Shown here: one piece after another, positions 1 through 8,404 of the stretch
Numbering within the stretch: position 1 is the stretch's first letter
Layout: the number at the start of each line of letters is the position of its first letter
Assembly (NCBI GenBank): GCA_014763715.1
Contig: JACXUV010000014.1
Coordinates: 26,132-90,131, forward strand
Length of the DNA: 64,000 nucleotides
Reading direction: 5' to 3'
Source of the DNA: Rhodobacterales bacterium
GTDB lineage: Bacteria > Pseudomonadota > Alphaproteobacteria > Caulobacterales > Hyphomonadaceae
Notes under the pieces: generated by a model
Told to the model about the DNA's origin: nothing
Seen by the model: only the letters and a program-made list of their open reading frames with translations
The model's database searches: none
Program-made: the position numbers and the translations under genes

Positions 1-1
1 A

Positions 2-70
2 ATCCGTGAAATCGTCCAACCAAACGCTGTCGTCGACGGTTGGGGGGACATTTATCCACTCGGCGAATAA
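2..70 (+). CDS. C-terminal end of an unidentified protein (partial)
   Basis: An open frame runs in from the left edge and ends with TAA at 68-70. It encodes 22 residues ending in DIYPLGE. The stop lies 12 bases before the next ATG on the same strand, so the two genes are probably cotranscribed. Too little is visible to name a family. Confidence 0.45.
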   Translation: MREIVQPNAVVDGWGDIYPLGE

Positions 71-82
71 GGACCTGATCGA

Positions 83-562
83 ATGAGCAGAAAAAAGGAT
101 CTGCAGCGGCTCATCCGTCACTACAAGACTGTGACGGGCGAAACAGAAGTCGACATGAAAAAAGTCGCGGTGTTGGCCCGTGACATGGGCTGGCCGATGC
201 CAGAACCGAAAGACCCCCTTGATATTCTCGCCAAGCAGCTGTCCACGGCCGCGCGGGAAGAGTACCGGAAAGATAAACGGACTGGGCGCCCTTATCGGGC
301 CAACCACGCGCTGGCGATCCAGCAGGGCGCAGAAACGCTGCATCTTTGGATCGACATCGACGAAGCCCCCCGGTCGCAGATCGTCAAATCCCTCACAATG
401 CGCCGCGAACAAATGGTGAGTGATGGGCTTCAGCTCACTTACGACGCGGACCACTGGAACGCGAACAATCCGGATCAAAAGCCGATTCAGCTCGAAATGG
501 ATTTCACCCTCGACATTGAATGGCGCAAGAACTCCGAAGATGACGAGGACGCAGCAGCTTAG
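83..562 (+). CDS. Conserved hypothetical protein, 159 aa
   Basis: I do not recognise the family. The protein is soluble, with no signal peptide or membrane segment. Its N-terminus is basic and helical (MSRKKDLQRLIRHYK) and its C-terminus is strongly acidic (NSEDDEDAAA). The middle contains a lysine/arginine-rich stretch near residue 60. It starts 12 bases after the stop of the upstream partial gene and is probably its operon partner. The ribosome binding site is weak (AAGGAC, about 8 bases before the ATG). Nothing in the sequence indicates a function. Confidence 0.6.
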   Translation: MSRKKDLQRLIRHYKTVTGETEVDMKKVAVLARDMGWPMPEPKDPLDILAKQLSTAAREEYRKDKRTGRPYRANHALAIQQGAETLHLWIDIDEAPRSQIVKSLTMRREQMVSDGLQLTYDADHWNANNPDQKPIQLEMDFTLDIEWRKNSEDDEDAAA

Positions 563-676
563 CGGCGGCGAGAATCGTCGGTCAGCGATGAAATTTTTCA
601 TCAACCACTGGTCCGGCGATGAAATTTCCTCCGGACAAAATGCCGTGTAATCTCTTGTTTTAATTAAAGAAAAGAA

Positions 677-754
677 TGGTCGGAGCGGCGGGATTCGAAC
701 CCACGACCCCTAGTCCCCCAGACTAGTGCGCTAACCGGACTGCGCCACGCTCCG
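677..754 (-). tRNA. tRNA-Pro (anticodon GGG)
   Basis: On the minus strand the gene starts CGGAGCG and closes with CGCTCCG, discriminator A and an encoded CCA (677-679). The anticodon arm is CTAGT/ACTAG around the loop CTGGGGG, giving anticodon GGG. The T arm contains GGTTCGAATCC. Acceptor, anticodon and T arms all fold, so the gene looks functional. Confidence 0.97.
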
Positions 755-758
755 ACGA

Positions 759-782
759 GAGCGGCTTGTAACCAAGCCGCTC
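759..782. other. Perfect 10-bp hairpin between merR and tRNA-Pro
   Basis: GAGCGGCTTG (759-768) and CAAGCCGCTC (773-782) are exact reverse complements around a 4-base loop. The hairpin lies between the merR stop (808) and the 5' end of tRNA-Pro (754), both on the minus strand. There is no following T run, so it is at best a weak terminator. It could also shape processing of a merR-tRNA transcript. Confidence 0.5.
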
Positions 783-807
783 CTCCTGTGCAATGTATTA
801 TGTGGGT

Positions 808-1290
808 TCAGGCTGCGCGCCGTCCGAGGGCGGCATCGATCCGGGATTTGATGTCCGTCAGCTCAGTCAGGGCGCCCTCAAGGCGAACCCTGCGCTCGTC
901 CGTCAGACCTGCGCCAGGTTCCGGCGTGAAGGCTTTGGCGACCGTGTCCTGCAGGTCCCGCGCGGGGCTGGTTCCGGCGGGGGCGCCAGCGCCCAGCGTT
1001 GCCTCTCCGGACAGGACAGCAGCCATACCCTGCTCGGCGATCAGCGCCTTGGCGCCTTTGAGCGTCATGCCGCGTCCATGCACAAGAAGCTGAATGGCCC
1101 GCAATGCGTCTACATCCTGCGGGCGGAACATGCGCCGGCCGTCTGCCCGCTTTACCGGACGAACTTCACGCGGAAACTTGCTTTCCCAGTAGCGGATGAC
1201 ATGGGTCTCAACGCCGAGCTCTGAAGCTGCTTCGCCGATCGACCGGAATGCTGTTGCGGATTTTTCGATTCGGGCCCGGCTGGCGCTCAT
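808..1290 (-). CDS. MerR family transcriptional regulator
   Basis: This 160-residue protein has a MerR-type winged helix at residues about 14-75: FRSIGEAASELGVETHVIR, then YWESKF, and the wing RRMFRPQDVDAL. The C-terminal half is short, variable and without a cysteine-rich metal site, so the ligand is unknown. The ATG at 1290 follows AAGGAAAAGAC. It lies 20 bases downstream of ihfA, and a MerR gene next to ihfA is a common alphaproteobacterial arrangement. It probably belongs to the plsX-fabH-ihfA transcription unit. Its target genes cannot be read from the sequence. Confidence 0.85.
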   Translation of the reverse strand: MSASRARIEKSATAFRSIGEAASELGVETHVIRYWESKFPREVRPVKRADGRRMFRPQDVDALRAIQLLVHGRGMTLKGAKALIAEQGMAAVLSGEATLGAGAPAGTSPARDLQDTVAKAFTPEPGAGLTDERRVRLEGALTELTDIKSRIDAALGRRAA

Positions 1291-1310
1291 GTCTTTTCCT
1301 TCCTGGAGGG

Positions 1311-1604
1311 TTATTTGTTGTCGACCTGCGTCTTCAGCATGGGCGACGGGCGGAAGGTGACAACGCGCCGTGCAGCGATCGTGGCCTCCTCCCCGGTTTT
1401 CGGATTGCGGCCCTCGCGCGCGGCTTTGGACCGCACGACAAAGTTGCCGAACCGGGAAAGCTTCACTTCATCCTCACGCTCCAGCGCAGCGCCGATCATA
1501 TCCAGCGTGCGGTCAAGCAGATCCGACGATTCCTGCCGTGTCAGGCCGACTTCGCGGACAATCGCATCGGTGACTTCGGCACGTGTGATGGTCTGGTTGG
1601 ACAT
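1311..1604 (-). CDS. ihfA: Integration host factor subunit alpha
   Basis: At 97 residues this is the usual size for IHF/HU. The N-terminus TRAEVTDAIVREVGLTRQES and the DNA-minor-groove arm with GRNPKTGEE and FRPSPMLK are typical of IHF alpha. It pairs with an IHF beta encoded elsewhere to bend DNA in transcription and recombination. A GGGAGAATCCC leader precedes the ATG. It sits between fabH (upstream) and merR (downstream). The 103-base gap after fabH may carry its own promoter. Confidence 0.93.
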   Translation of the reverse strand: MSNQTITRAEVTDAIVREVGLTRQESSDLLDRTLDMIGAALEREDEVKLSRFGNFVVRSKAAREGRNPKTGEEATIAARRVVTFRPSPMLKTQVDNK

Positions 1605-1707
1605 GGGATTCTCCCGATCTGGTTAAAATGTAGCCAGGGATTGTTAACGGATTACTAGCGCACCCGTCAGCCAATATCCGTGAAATAATCGCGCTTGTCG
1701 CCTGAAA

Positions 1708-2682
1708 TTAAAGGCGGAACAGGCTGGCGCCCCAGGAAAAACCGCCGCCCATGGCTTCCGACAGGATCAGGTCACCCGGCTTGGCACGGCCAGACCGGAC
1801 GGCATGATTCAGCGCCAGCGGAATGGATGCAGCCGACGTGTTGGCATGCTCATCCACCGTGACGATCACCTTCTCCTCGGCGATGTTCATCTTCTTCGCC
1901 ACGCCGTCCAGGATACGCTTGTTGGCCTGATGCGGCACGAACCAGTCGATATCGTCTCCGGTCAGGCCTGTTTCGTCATAAATCGCCTGAATGGCCGAAG
2001 AGATGTTGGTGACAGCGTGCCGGAAGACGCGGTTCCCCTCCATGCGCACATGGCCGATCGTGCCGGTCGAGCTGACGCCGCCATCGACATAGAGCAGATC
2101 TGACTTTGTGCCGTCGGTGCGGATGTGATGCGTGATCACGCCGGAAAGCGGATCGCCGCTCCATTCTTCAGCCTGCAGCACGGCAGCACCACCGCCATCA
2201 CCGAACAGGACACAGGTGCCGCGGTCCGACCAGTCGAGAATGCGGGTGAAGGTCTCTGCGCCGATGACGAGAGCTGTGTTGAACAGCCCTTGCTTCAACA
2301 GTGAGTCTGCCGTTGCCAGCGCGAACAGGAAACCGGAACACACGGCCTGTACGTCAAAGGCAGCTCCGCCTGTCATGCCCAGCTTGGCCTGCACGGCCGT
2401 GGCTGTGGCCGGGAACGTCTGGTCCGGCGTGGTCGTTGCCAGCACAATCAGGTCAACATCGGAAACGGGAATTCCCGCCGCATCCAGAGCCGCACGTGCC
2501 GCGGCGGTCGCGATGTCGGATGTCATCTCGCCTTCAGCAGCGATATGCCGGCGCTTGATGCCGGTGCGCTCCTGGATCCACTCATCGGATGTCTCGACCA
2601 TTGCTGACAAATCGTCATTCGTCAGCACCCTCTGGGGGAGATAACCGCCTGTTCCGCGAATAAAACTGCGCCGTGCCATCAT
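1708..2682 (-). CDS. fabH: Beta-ketoacyl-ACP synthase III
   Basis: FabH condenses acetyl-CoA with malonyl-ACP to start fatty acid synthesis. The catalytic triad is visible: Cys in AVCSGF, His in VPHQANKRI and Asn in EHANTSA. The open frame reaches upstream to 2802, but the ATG at 2682 is preferred. It gives 324 residues, starts [16 protein letters not shown], follows AAGGGA, and avoids overlap with plsX, which stops at 2706. The gap to plsX is 23 bases, so the two phospholipid and fatty acid genes form an operon. Confidence 0.96.
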   Translation of the reverse strand: MMARRSFIRGTGGYLPQRVLTNDDLSAMVETSDEWIQERTGIKRRHIAAEGEMTSDIATAAARAALDAAGIPVSDVDLIVLATTTPDQTFPATATAVQAKLGMTGGAAFDVQAVCSGFLFALATADSLLKQGLFNTALVIGAETFTRILDWSDRGTCVLFGDGGGAAVLQAEEWSGDPLSGVITHHIRTDGTKSDLLYVDGGVSSTGTIGHVRMEGNRVFRHAVTNISSAIQAIYDETGLTGDDIDWFVPHQANKRILDGVAKKMNIAEEKVIVTVDEHANTSAASIPLALNHAVRSGRAKPGDLILSEAMGGGFSWGASLFRL

Positions 2683-2705
2683 GTTCCCTTTTCGAGGTTC
2701 ACGGC

Positions 2706-3740
2706 TCAACCAGCCGGTGCCCCTTTTTGTTGGATACGTGCGAGGTTTGCGGCAACCTCTTCCGGATAGTGACTTGTCGCCAGGTCTGCGGCAAGCCGGC
2801 AAGCCGTAGCGAAACCTCTGGCGTCAGTCCCACCATGACTTTTAACGGAAACCCCACCAAGCCCCAGCAGCACGCCGCCATTGGCATTGCTGGGGTTCAT
2901 CTGCTCACGGAGCTGATTGAGCCCGGAGGCCGCCAGCACAGCGCCTGCCTTGGTCACGAGGCTTTTCGTAAGCGCCTCACGCACCCGCGTCCCCAGCATG
3001 CGAGCCACACCTTCGCCGGTCTTCAGGGCGACGTTTCCGGTAAAGCCATCTGTGACAACGACATCCACCGCCCCCATGGAGATGTCGTCCCCCTCGACGA
3101 AGCCGCGATAATCAAGGTTCAGGTCTGAGTTCCGGAGCATCTCATGCGCCTCGCGCACTTCGTCATGCCCCTTCATTTCTTCCGACCCGATATTCAGCAG
3201 ACCGATGGTCGGGCGATCCTTGCCGAGCGTCGCGCGCGCATAGGCTTCGCCCATAATGGCAAAGGAAACGAGCTGGGCTGCATCTGCCTCGATATTTGCG
3301 CCGACATCCAGAACGACAGACCGGCCTGCCAGTGTCGGCCAGATAGCGGTCATGGCCGGCCGGTGCACGCCGTCCATCTTGCGCAGTACCAGCATGGAAA
3401 TTGCCATCAGGGCACCAGTATTCCCGGCCGACACCGAAGCATCCGCACGCCCTTCCTTCACGGCTTCCAGCGCGTTCCACATGGACGAACCCTTGCCCCG
3501 GCGCAGGGCCTGGCTCGGCTTCATGTCGCTGGTGATCTTGTGATCGCAGTGAATAATCTCACACCGCTCTGTAAGGCCGGAATGCGCATGCACCAAAGGC
3601 GTCAGCGCAGCTTCGTCACCGAACAGAAGGATTTTCGTATCCGGTCGCTCTTTCACGAACAGGGCAACGCCGTCAACGATCACGCCAGGCGCGTGATCCC
3701 CGCCCATAGCATCAACTGACAGGATAGTTCCGCGAGTCAT
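2706..3740 (-). CDS. plsX: Phosphate acyltransferase PlsX
   Basis: PlsX makes acyl-phosphate from acyl-ACP, the first step of glycerolipid synthesis through PlsY. The N-terminus [19 protein letters not shown] is diagnostic, and [12 protein letters not shown] and LDVGAN are further conserved stretches. Its 344 residues match the family. In many alphaproteobacteria a DUF177 (YceD) gene lies just upstream. Here only 56 bases separate plsX from the bc1 chaperone gene, and no DUF177 frame is present. Confidence 0.96.
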   Translation of the reverse strand: MTRGTILSVDAMGGDHAPGVIVDGVALFVKERPDTKILLFGDEAALTPLVHAHSGLTERCEIIHCDHKITSDMKPSQALRRGKGSSMWNALEAVKEGRADASVSAGNTGALMAISMLVLRKMDGVHRPAMTAIWPTLAGRSVVLDVGANIEADAAQLVSFAIMGEAYARATLGKDRPTIGLLNIGSEEMKGHDEVREAHEMLRNSDLNLDYRGFVEGDDISMGAVDVVVTDGFTGNVALKTGEGVARMLGTRVREALTKSLVTKAGAVLAASGLNQLREQMNPSNANGGVLLGLGGVSVKSHGGTDARGFATACRLAADLATSHYPEEVAANLARIQQKGAPAG

Positions 3741-3796
3741 GGCGCCTTCCGGATTTCAGGCCCCTTGAGAGCCGTTCGCGCTGTTTAAGGCGCGCC

Positions 3797-4375
3797 TCAG
3801 ACCTTGGCAACGCCGGGCCTGCTTGTCGCAGGGAAGGCCAGCCATGACAGGCTCCCGTCAAGGAACACTTCTGATGGGGCCGCTTCGAAAGCCTCCGCTT
3901 GTGCGACCAGATAATCTGCCAGCACACCCTCCTGCTCCGCGACGGCAACACCATTACGATTCAGTAAGGCCGCAAGCGCATAGCCCCGCTCGTCTTGCGG
4001 CCCGGCCAGACAGTCTGCTGTCGCATTCCCGAGGCCATAATAATGCTCACCAAGCTTTCTGACTTTCCTGGCGATCGAAGCATCACCGACCCCTGTTTCA
4101 CGCAGGGAGGCGTCAAAACCGTCGAAAACACGTGCATGAATCAGCTGAGGCAGGCGCCGCAAGGGCTGCTCTGGCCGGCGCGTCAGCTGCCAGACAAGCA
4201 ACCCGGCATGCAAGCTGACCATCTGAACGCGATGTTCCATGTCATCCGGGACCACGCCTGCCGCATAGGCCTCTGGCGCAAGCGCTGCGGCCATCAATCC
4301 GCGATACAGGGCATCCGCACGGTCCTTTTGCGCCCGTGCACCGCGCAATGGGTTCCAGATACCAGCCAAATCCAT
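3797..4375 (-). CDS. Ubiquinol-cytochrome c chaperone family protein (CBP3/UQCC1-like)
   Basis: This 192-residue soluble protein matches the Ubiq_cyt_C_chap family, which helps assemble cytochrome b of the bc1 complex. The family-like parts are the N-terminal ADALYRGLMAAALAPEAY, the middle VSLHAGLLVWQLTRR and the basic segment SIARKVRKLGEHYYGLGNA. The ATG at 4375 directly abuts GGAGG, an unusually tight ribosome binding site. No other in-frame start is visible upstream. It heads the plsX-fabH-ihfA-merR gene string and is divergent from the BamE-like lipoprotein gene. Confidence 0.82.
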   Translation of the reverse strand: MDLAGIWNPLRGARAQKDRADALYRGLMAAALAPEAYAAGVVPDDMEHRVQMVSLHAGLLVWQLTRRPEQPLRRLPQLIHARVFDGFDASLRETGVGDASIARKVRKLGEHYYGLGNATADCLAGPQDERGYALAALLNRNGVAVAEQEGVLADYLVAQAEAFEAAPSEVFLDGSLSWLAFPATSRPGVAKV

Positions 4376-4452
4376 CCTCCTGCACTCGCGTGCTTGCCAA
4401 AGCCATCCCGCTACCGCTAGGTCTGTCGCGGACCACTATCAGGAGTTCTCCG

Positions 4453-4932
4453 ATGGCGCGACGCGCAATTCTTGCCGCAGTCCTCATGGCCCTTCCGCTG
4501 ACTGCGTGCCTGACGCCCAGCCGGGACTTTCATGGCTATGTTGCCGACGAGGCGCAACCAAGCGACATCAAACCTGGTGAGGATACCCGTTCAACCGTAC
4601 TGGCGCAGCTTGGCAGCCCTTCGACCAAAAGCCTGTTTGATGACAATACATGGATCTACATGTCGGAGCTTCAGGAGCGAATCGCATTCTATCACCCGAA
4701 GGTGAAAACGCGGAAAATCACTGCAATCAGCTTTGGCACCGACGACAAAGTCGAGGAAATACTGGAGTATACGGCCCAGGACGGACAGGTTATCAACTAT
4801 GCCTCACGCGAGACACCGACTCGCGGTCGTGAGCTGGGCCTGTGGGAGCAGATTTTCGGCACAGTCGGGAATGTGCGCCTGCCCAATACGAACGAGGCTA
4901 CCCCCGACAACCCGACCGGACGGCGTCAATAA
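4453..4932 (+). CDS. bamE: BamE/SmpA-like outer membrane lipoprotein
   Basis: The start at 4453 is chosen because AGGAG lies 7 bases upstream. It also yields a lipoprotein signal peptide, MARRAILAAVLMALPLTAC, whose lipobox is LTAC with Cys at residue 19. The mature part has the SmpA/OmlA fold pattern: an IKPGEDTRSTVLAQLGSPS helix, then DNTWIYMSE strands. BamE supports the BAM complex that inserts outer membrane beta-barrels. The 77 bases to the divergent chaperone gene must hold both promoters. Confidence 0.85.
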   Translation: MARRAILAAVLMALPLTACLTPSRDFHGYVADEAQPSDIKPGEDTRSTVLAQLGSPSTKSLFDDNTWIYMSELQERIAFYHPKVKTRKITAISFGTDDKVEEILEYTAQDGQVINYASRETPTRGRELGLWEQIFGTVGNVRLPNTNEATPDNPTGRRQ

Positions 4933-5158
4933 CCGCGCATTGTGCGGCGCAACACCTTGCCCCCAGCTCGCCCATGCAGGGAATCTGAGCAAAATATAAT
5001 TCGTCAAACGCGAGTTTTCGGGGTAACATTTCATTGTCATCTCGAAACGAGTGGCTAGGCGGCGCGACAGCCCCGGACAATTCCGAGACAGCGGCCCGCC
5101 TGCCCCGTAAGGCAATCCCATCAGGGTGCGCCTTGCGCGGCTGCAAGGAGATTGGGTT

Positions 5159-5371
5159 ATGGCAATCAGGTTCTCCCTGTTCGGCCGGCGCACAAGCGCC
5201 CCGAATTCGCGACAAGCCCGCACCTATGCTTCGCTAAAGGATGCGGCGGCAGAGGCAGGCCTTCTTCCTCCAACAGAAGCGGTCAGACATATCCGGGATC
5301 GCGCACGCGAGCGTCTGGCTCGTGCGGATCAGGCTTTTGACCAACTGGAAGGCTCTGAAAACGTCGGATAG
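5159..5371 (+). CDS. Small hypothetical protein, 70 aa
   Basis: The ATG at 5159 follows AAGGAG with 8-base spacing, a good start. The protein is basic and helical, with SLKDAAAEAGLLPPTEAVRHI followed by the charged RDRARERLARADQAFDQLE. It has no signal peptide or membrane segment, and I do not recognise it. It converges on the broken ecfG gene, whose stop is 7 bases past its own end. The upstream 226 bases (4933-5158) show no gene. Confidence 0.6.
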   Translation: MAIRFSLFGRRTSAPNSRQARTYASLKDAAAEAGLLPPTEAVRHIRDRARERLARADQAFDQLEGSENVG

Positions 5372-5378
5372 GGCACAT

Positions 5379-5731
5379 TCACGCTGCGCTGAACAAGCCG
5401 CGAGCGAGTGATTCAATATCAGAGATCAGGTCGATATGGCCATTCGCCGTCCGGCTACCGTCGCGCGTTGCGCCGCCAACCTGCCCCGTATCTGCCCGCT
5501 CCATCTTGTAGATGACCGCTTCACGGGCCCGGCTCACCCGGCTTTTGATCGTACCCGCTGAGCAATTACAGATCTCACCCGCCTCTTCGTAGGTATATCC
5601 AGCCGCAACAACAAGAATCAGCGCTTCACGCTGAACATCCGGCGACACAAACTGCGCGCAAATGCTCGCAACTCCGGGATCAGCCGTTCAAGCTCATCAA
5701 CGAACGACCACTCACTCCCAGAACCCGGCAT
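5379..5731 (-). pseudogene. ecfG: EcfG-type general stress sigma factor with internal deletion
   Basis: Two parts of an EcfG sigma factor lie next to each other in different frames. The first starts at ATG 5731 and reads MPGSGSEWSFVDELERLIPE then LRAFARSLC, the usual N-terminus leading into region 2. After Cys29 (5645) this frame hits TGA at 5618. The second, from 5648 to the stop at 5379, reads SPDVQREALILVVAAGYTYE then EAGEICNCSAGTIKSRVSR, which is region 4. The roughly 90-100 residues between them in the family (most of region 2 and the linker) are absent, and the frame changes at the junction. Without region 2 it cannot bind core polymerase or open a -10 element in the normal way. Confidence 0.85.
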
Positions 5732-5765
5732 TTCATCCTGACAAGCCGGCGGTATTTTGGTCAAA

Positions 5766-5954
5766 TCAAAGACCCTTCTGTCGTTGTTCCTCTATACGCA
5801 ACTTTTCAATTATTTCACGAAATCTTTGCGGCAAGGGCTCTTCCATAACCGGTTGGAAACTTGCCCTCAAAGCATCCCCCATAGCACAGCTCACGCCCCT
5901 TTTTAACAAAGCTGCCTCGCGCGCCGGACGCTGGCTGCCCCCAAGTGCCGCCAT
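5766..5954 (-). CDS. nepR: NepR-type anti-sigma factor
   Basis: The C-terminal 38 residues, MGDALRASFQPVMEEPLPQR then FREIIEKLRIEEQ, match the two-helix NepR core, whose consensus is L-R-x-x-Y-x-x-V-x-x-EPVPDRF. NepR holds the EcfG sigma factor inactive until phosphorylated PhyR captures it. The ATG at 5954 gives 62 residues, the usual size, but no good ribosome binding site supports it. In-frame ATGs at 6008 and 5882 are alternatives. The stop is 34 bases before the ecfG remnant, the normal nepR-ecfG order, and phyR is divergent. Confidence 0.75.
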   Translation of the reverse strand: MAALGGSQRPAREAALLKRGVSCAMGDALRASFQPVMEEPLPQRFREIIEKLRIEEQRQKGL

Positions 5955-6192
5955 TTGCGACTGTGCCAACTTCCCCAAAACAAATGCCCCCACGAATGTT
6001 TTGCCCATCAGCCATGACCGCGTCCTGACGTCCACCTGCTGTGTATTATTTTTTAATTTTATGCCTGCTGAGGTTAAGAATGGGTTCGCAAAAATCTTTT
6101 TCACATTCAGAGGAAACCAAAAGGCCTTATTCGCACTTTATTATTTCATGCCATTCAGAAAATGACTGCACACTGGCAATAGGATCCGAAGC

Positions 6193-6951
6193 TTGCTGTA
6201 TGAACTAATAACGCGGGAACTGCCCTATCTGCGCCGCTATGCACGTGCCGTGACCGGCGATCAGGTCGCAGGCGACCTTTGCGTTGAGGAAATGCTTCAA
6301 GAGCATATTCTGAAACCTCAGCCAGCGGACTCTACGCTTCCTGAAGACCGGGTCACCCTCTTCATGTTGCTTGATGCGATCCTTGCCGGCCCGACAGGAC
6401 CTTCAAAATCGGACTTGCCGCTCTGTACTCTTCTGAGAATGTCATCCCTGCCCAGACGAGCCCTGTTTCTGACAGCTGTCGAACAGTTCCACATAAGCGC
6501 GACCGCAACCATTCTGGGCCTTGAACAGGAAGAGGTCCCAGCCATCCTGAAAGAGGCCGAGAACGACCTTGCCTCAACACTTGCTACGGACGTGCTGACC
6601 ATAGAAGACGAGCCAATAATAGCCTTTCAATTGAAGGAAATCATTGAAAGCCTGGGGCACAAAGTAGTTGCGCACGCAACCACTTATGACGAAGCCGTCG
6701 CGCAGGCGCGCAACACCCGCCCAGGGCTCATTTTGGTCGATATTCAGCTTGCAGATAAATCATCCGGCCTTGACGCAATGGACAGCATCTTTGAGTTCCA
6801 CCGCGCTCCATGCATCGTGATTACAGCTTATCCTGAGCGCCTGCTGTCGGGCCGCCTGAACGAACCGGCTTTTCTTATCCCAAAACCCTTCAAGACAGAG
6901 CATGTCAAAACAATTGTCAGCCAGGCACTACTCATGCAGCAAATGGATTAA
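6193..6951 (+). CDS. phyR: PhyR-type response regulator (sigma-like domain plus receiver)
   Basis: Residues 1-125 form the sigma-mimic domain (LPYLRRYARAVTGDQVAGD, LPRRALFLTAVEQFHISATA). Residues about 134-250 form a receiver with acidic residues in TIEDEP, phospho-acceptor Asp in LILVDIQLAD, Thr in VITAYPERLL and Lys in LIPKPF. When phosphorylated, PhyR binds NepR and frees EcfG. No in-frame ATG exists near the start. The best start is TTG at 6193 with AGGA 8 bases upstream; an in-frame TGA at 6163 bounds it. I saw no EcfG promoter (GGAAC then CGTT) upstream. All key residues are present, so PhyR looks functional. Confidence 0.9.
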   Translation: MLYELITRELPYLRRYARAVTGDQVAGDLCVEEMLQEHILKPQPADSTLPEDRVTLFMLLDAILAGPTGPSKSDLPLCTLLRMSSLPRRALFLTAVEQFHISATATILGLEQEEVPAILKEAENDLASTLATDVLTIEDEPIIAFQLKEIIESLGHKVVAHATTYDEAVAQARNTRPGLILVDIQLADKSSGLDAMDSIFEFHRAPCIVITAYPERLLSGRLNEPAFLIPKPFKTEHVKTIVSQALLMQQMD

Positions 6952-6959
6952 GCCCAGAC

Positions 6960-7992
6960 CTAACTGCTGATCTTCCCAGTTTCGTGCGTCACAACTTCAA
7001 TCGGCACAGTATACTCTATCCGAAGTCCGTTCTCGCTGTACTCTCTCCGAACACGGGCGTTTGGCAACATTTCCGTGAGCTTTGTTCCAAAGCCCGCTTT
7101 CCTGGGTGTCGCGCCTACACCACCCCCAGTCTCAACCCACAAAACTCGCAATTTGGCATCAGATATCGACCACTCGACATCCAGACGCCCCCCCGGGTTG
7201 GGCAAAGCACCCATACTTTGCAGCATTTGCGACAAATTCATGAATGATCATGCCACCATCTTTTGTCGCCTTCAGCGACAATTGAATATCCTTGCCTTTC
7301 AGGCTGTACTGGATCGGTTGCCTGCTCGCCACCTGGGTCAGCTCTTCCTCAAACAGGCTACGCAAACTTAGTCCACGCCAACCGGCAGATGACATCCGGT
7401 CATATATGCGCGCCATGGATTCGACACGCGCGCAAAATTCATCCGTATACTGTTCCACAGAACTGGCCATTGGGCTCGTGATCCGAGCTGTGGCAAGAAT
7501 CACCGAAATCAGGTTCTTGACCCGATGATCGAGTTCCGCACTGACAATATCGTGACTCCTTTGCAGCTCCACCAGATGCGTGACGTCTTCGATACGCTGC
7601 ACAACGTACCGGACTATGCCATTCTCATCCAGAAAGGGCTCCTGGGTCGCCTGCCAGTATAACGACCGTGTACGCCCCTCTTCATCCTGAACCAGAGCTG
7701 TCTGGATTTCTGACCGGGTGATTGCTCCCGCGAACGTAAGCCCGCATTTCCTCTTGAAAGATTCCTGATCTGCAGGCGGCGCTTCGTAGACATCGAACAC
7801 ATACTGGCCCCGTATCTGCGCGAACGTTCTTCCAAGGGCCTTGCAGTATGCGGCGTTCGCAAAGACGAAACGAAGATCTCTGTCCAGCGCCATGACCGGG
7901 ATGGTGGACCGCTCCGTAAATTCGGCGATGACTTTCTGCTCAAGCCCCCCAGGATTTGTTCCGCTCTCGGCAGAGTTGGAGGAATTCGGCAT
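6960..7992 (-). pseudogene. PAS-HWE sensor histidine kinase, frameshifted
   Basis: The first frame (7992 down to about 7210) encodes a PAS domain (PVMALDRDLRFVFANAAYCK) and an HWE dimerisation segment with the phospho-acceptor in LDHRVKNLISVILATARI, then HEFVANAAKYG. It then loses similarity and ends at 7159. The rest of the ATPase domain (GALPNPGGRLDVEW, GFGTKLTEMLPNA, GLRIEYTVPIE) continues in the next frame to the stop at 6960. Removing one base from the CCC run at 7210-7212 joins the two halves exactly at KYG-ALPNPGG. It is convergent with phyR, as expected for a PhyK-type cognate kinase. A sequencing error cannot be excluded. Confidence 0.82.
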
Positions 7993-8233
7993 GACCCCAC
8001 CTCTCGTCTGGGCTTACAGAACGCCTTCCTGCGTATCTATCTTGCCCGAATTGTGAAGCCTGAGTCTGCACATGTCGTTAATCAGGGACAAGAGGCGCTT
8101 TGATCGGCGCCATATGTAGGCCTTCCGCGTAATACCACACACACGGGATCGAAGGCCGAAGCCCCGACAAGATCGCGCTCAGCTAAATGCGCAACAACAT
8201 CCTGATTTCTTTGGTGACTTGCTGATTTCTATT

Positions 8234-8307
8234 GGAGCGGGCGATGAGATTCGAACTCACGACCCCAACCTTGGCAAGGTTGTGCTCTACCCCTGAGCTA
8301 CGCCCGC
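8234..8307 (-). tRNA. tRNA-Gly (anticodon GCC)
   Basis: The minus strand reads GCGGGCG at the 5' end (8307) and CGCCCGC, T, CCA at the 3' end (8234). The anticodon arm is AACCT/AGGTT around TGCCA, giving anticodon GCC. The T arm includes GAGTTCGAATCTC. CCA is encoded. The 240 bases between it and the kinase gene start show no other gene. Confidence 0.97.
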
Positions 8308-8404
8308 GTCCTATAGAATGTGCGGCAACCGGGGCTGCCGAGAGGCGTGATAAAGCCCATCACGAAGCCGTTTGCAAGACAGAATTTCCGCCCGACTGCA
8401 CAAA

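Noticed and set aside
5815..6015. Minus-strand frame of 66 residues overlapping nepR, with AGGA well spaced before its ATG at 6015
   Set aside because: Its product has no NepR or other family features, while the frame of the nepR call carries the EPLPQRF core. The signal could still belong to nepR if a frameshift exists upstream, which is why the nepR start is marked uncertain.
7200..7215. Programmed frameshifting in the HWE kinase
   Set aside because: The run of three is not a classic slippery heptamer, and no stimulatory stem or stop signal next to it is evident. A point insertion or a sequencing error is simpler.
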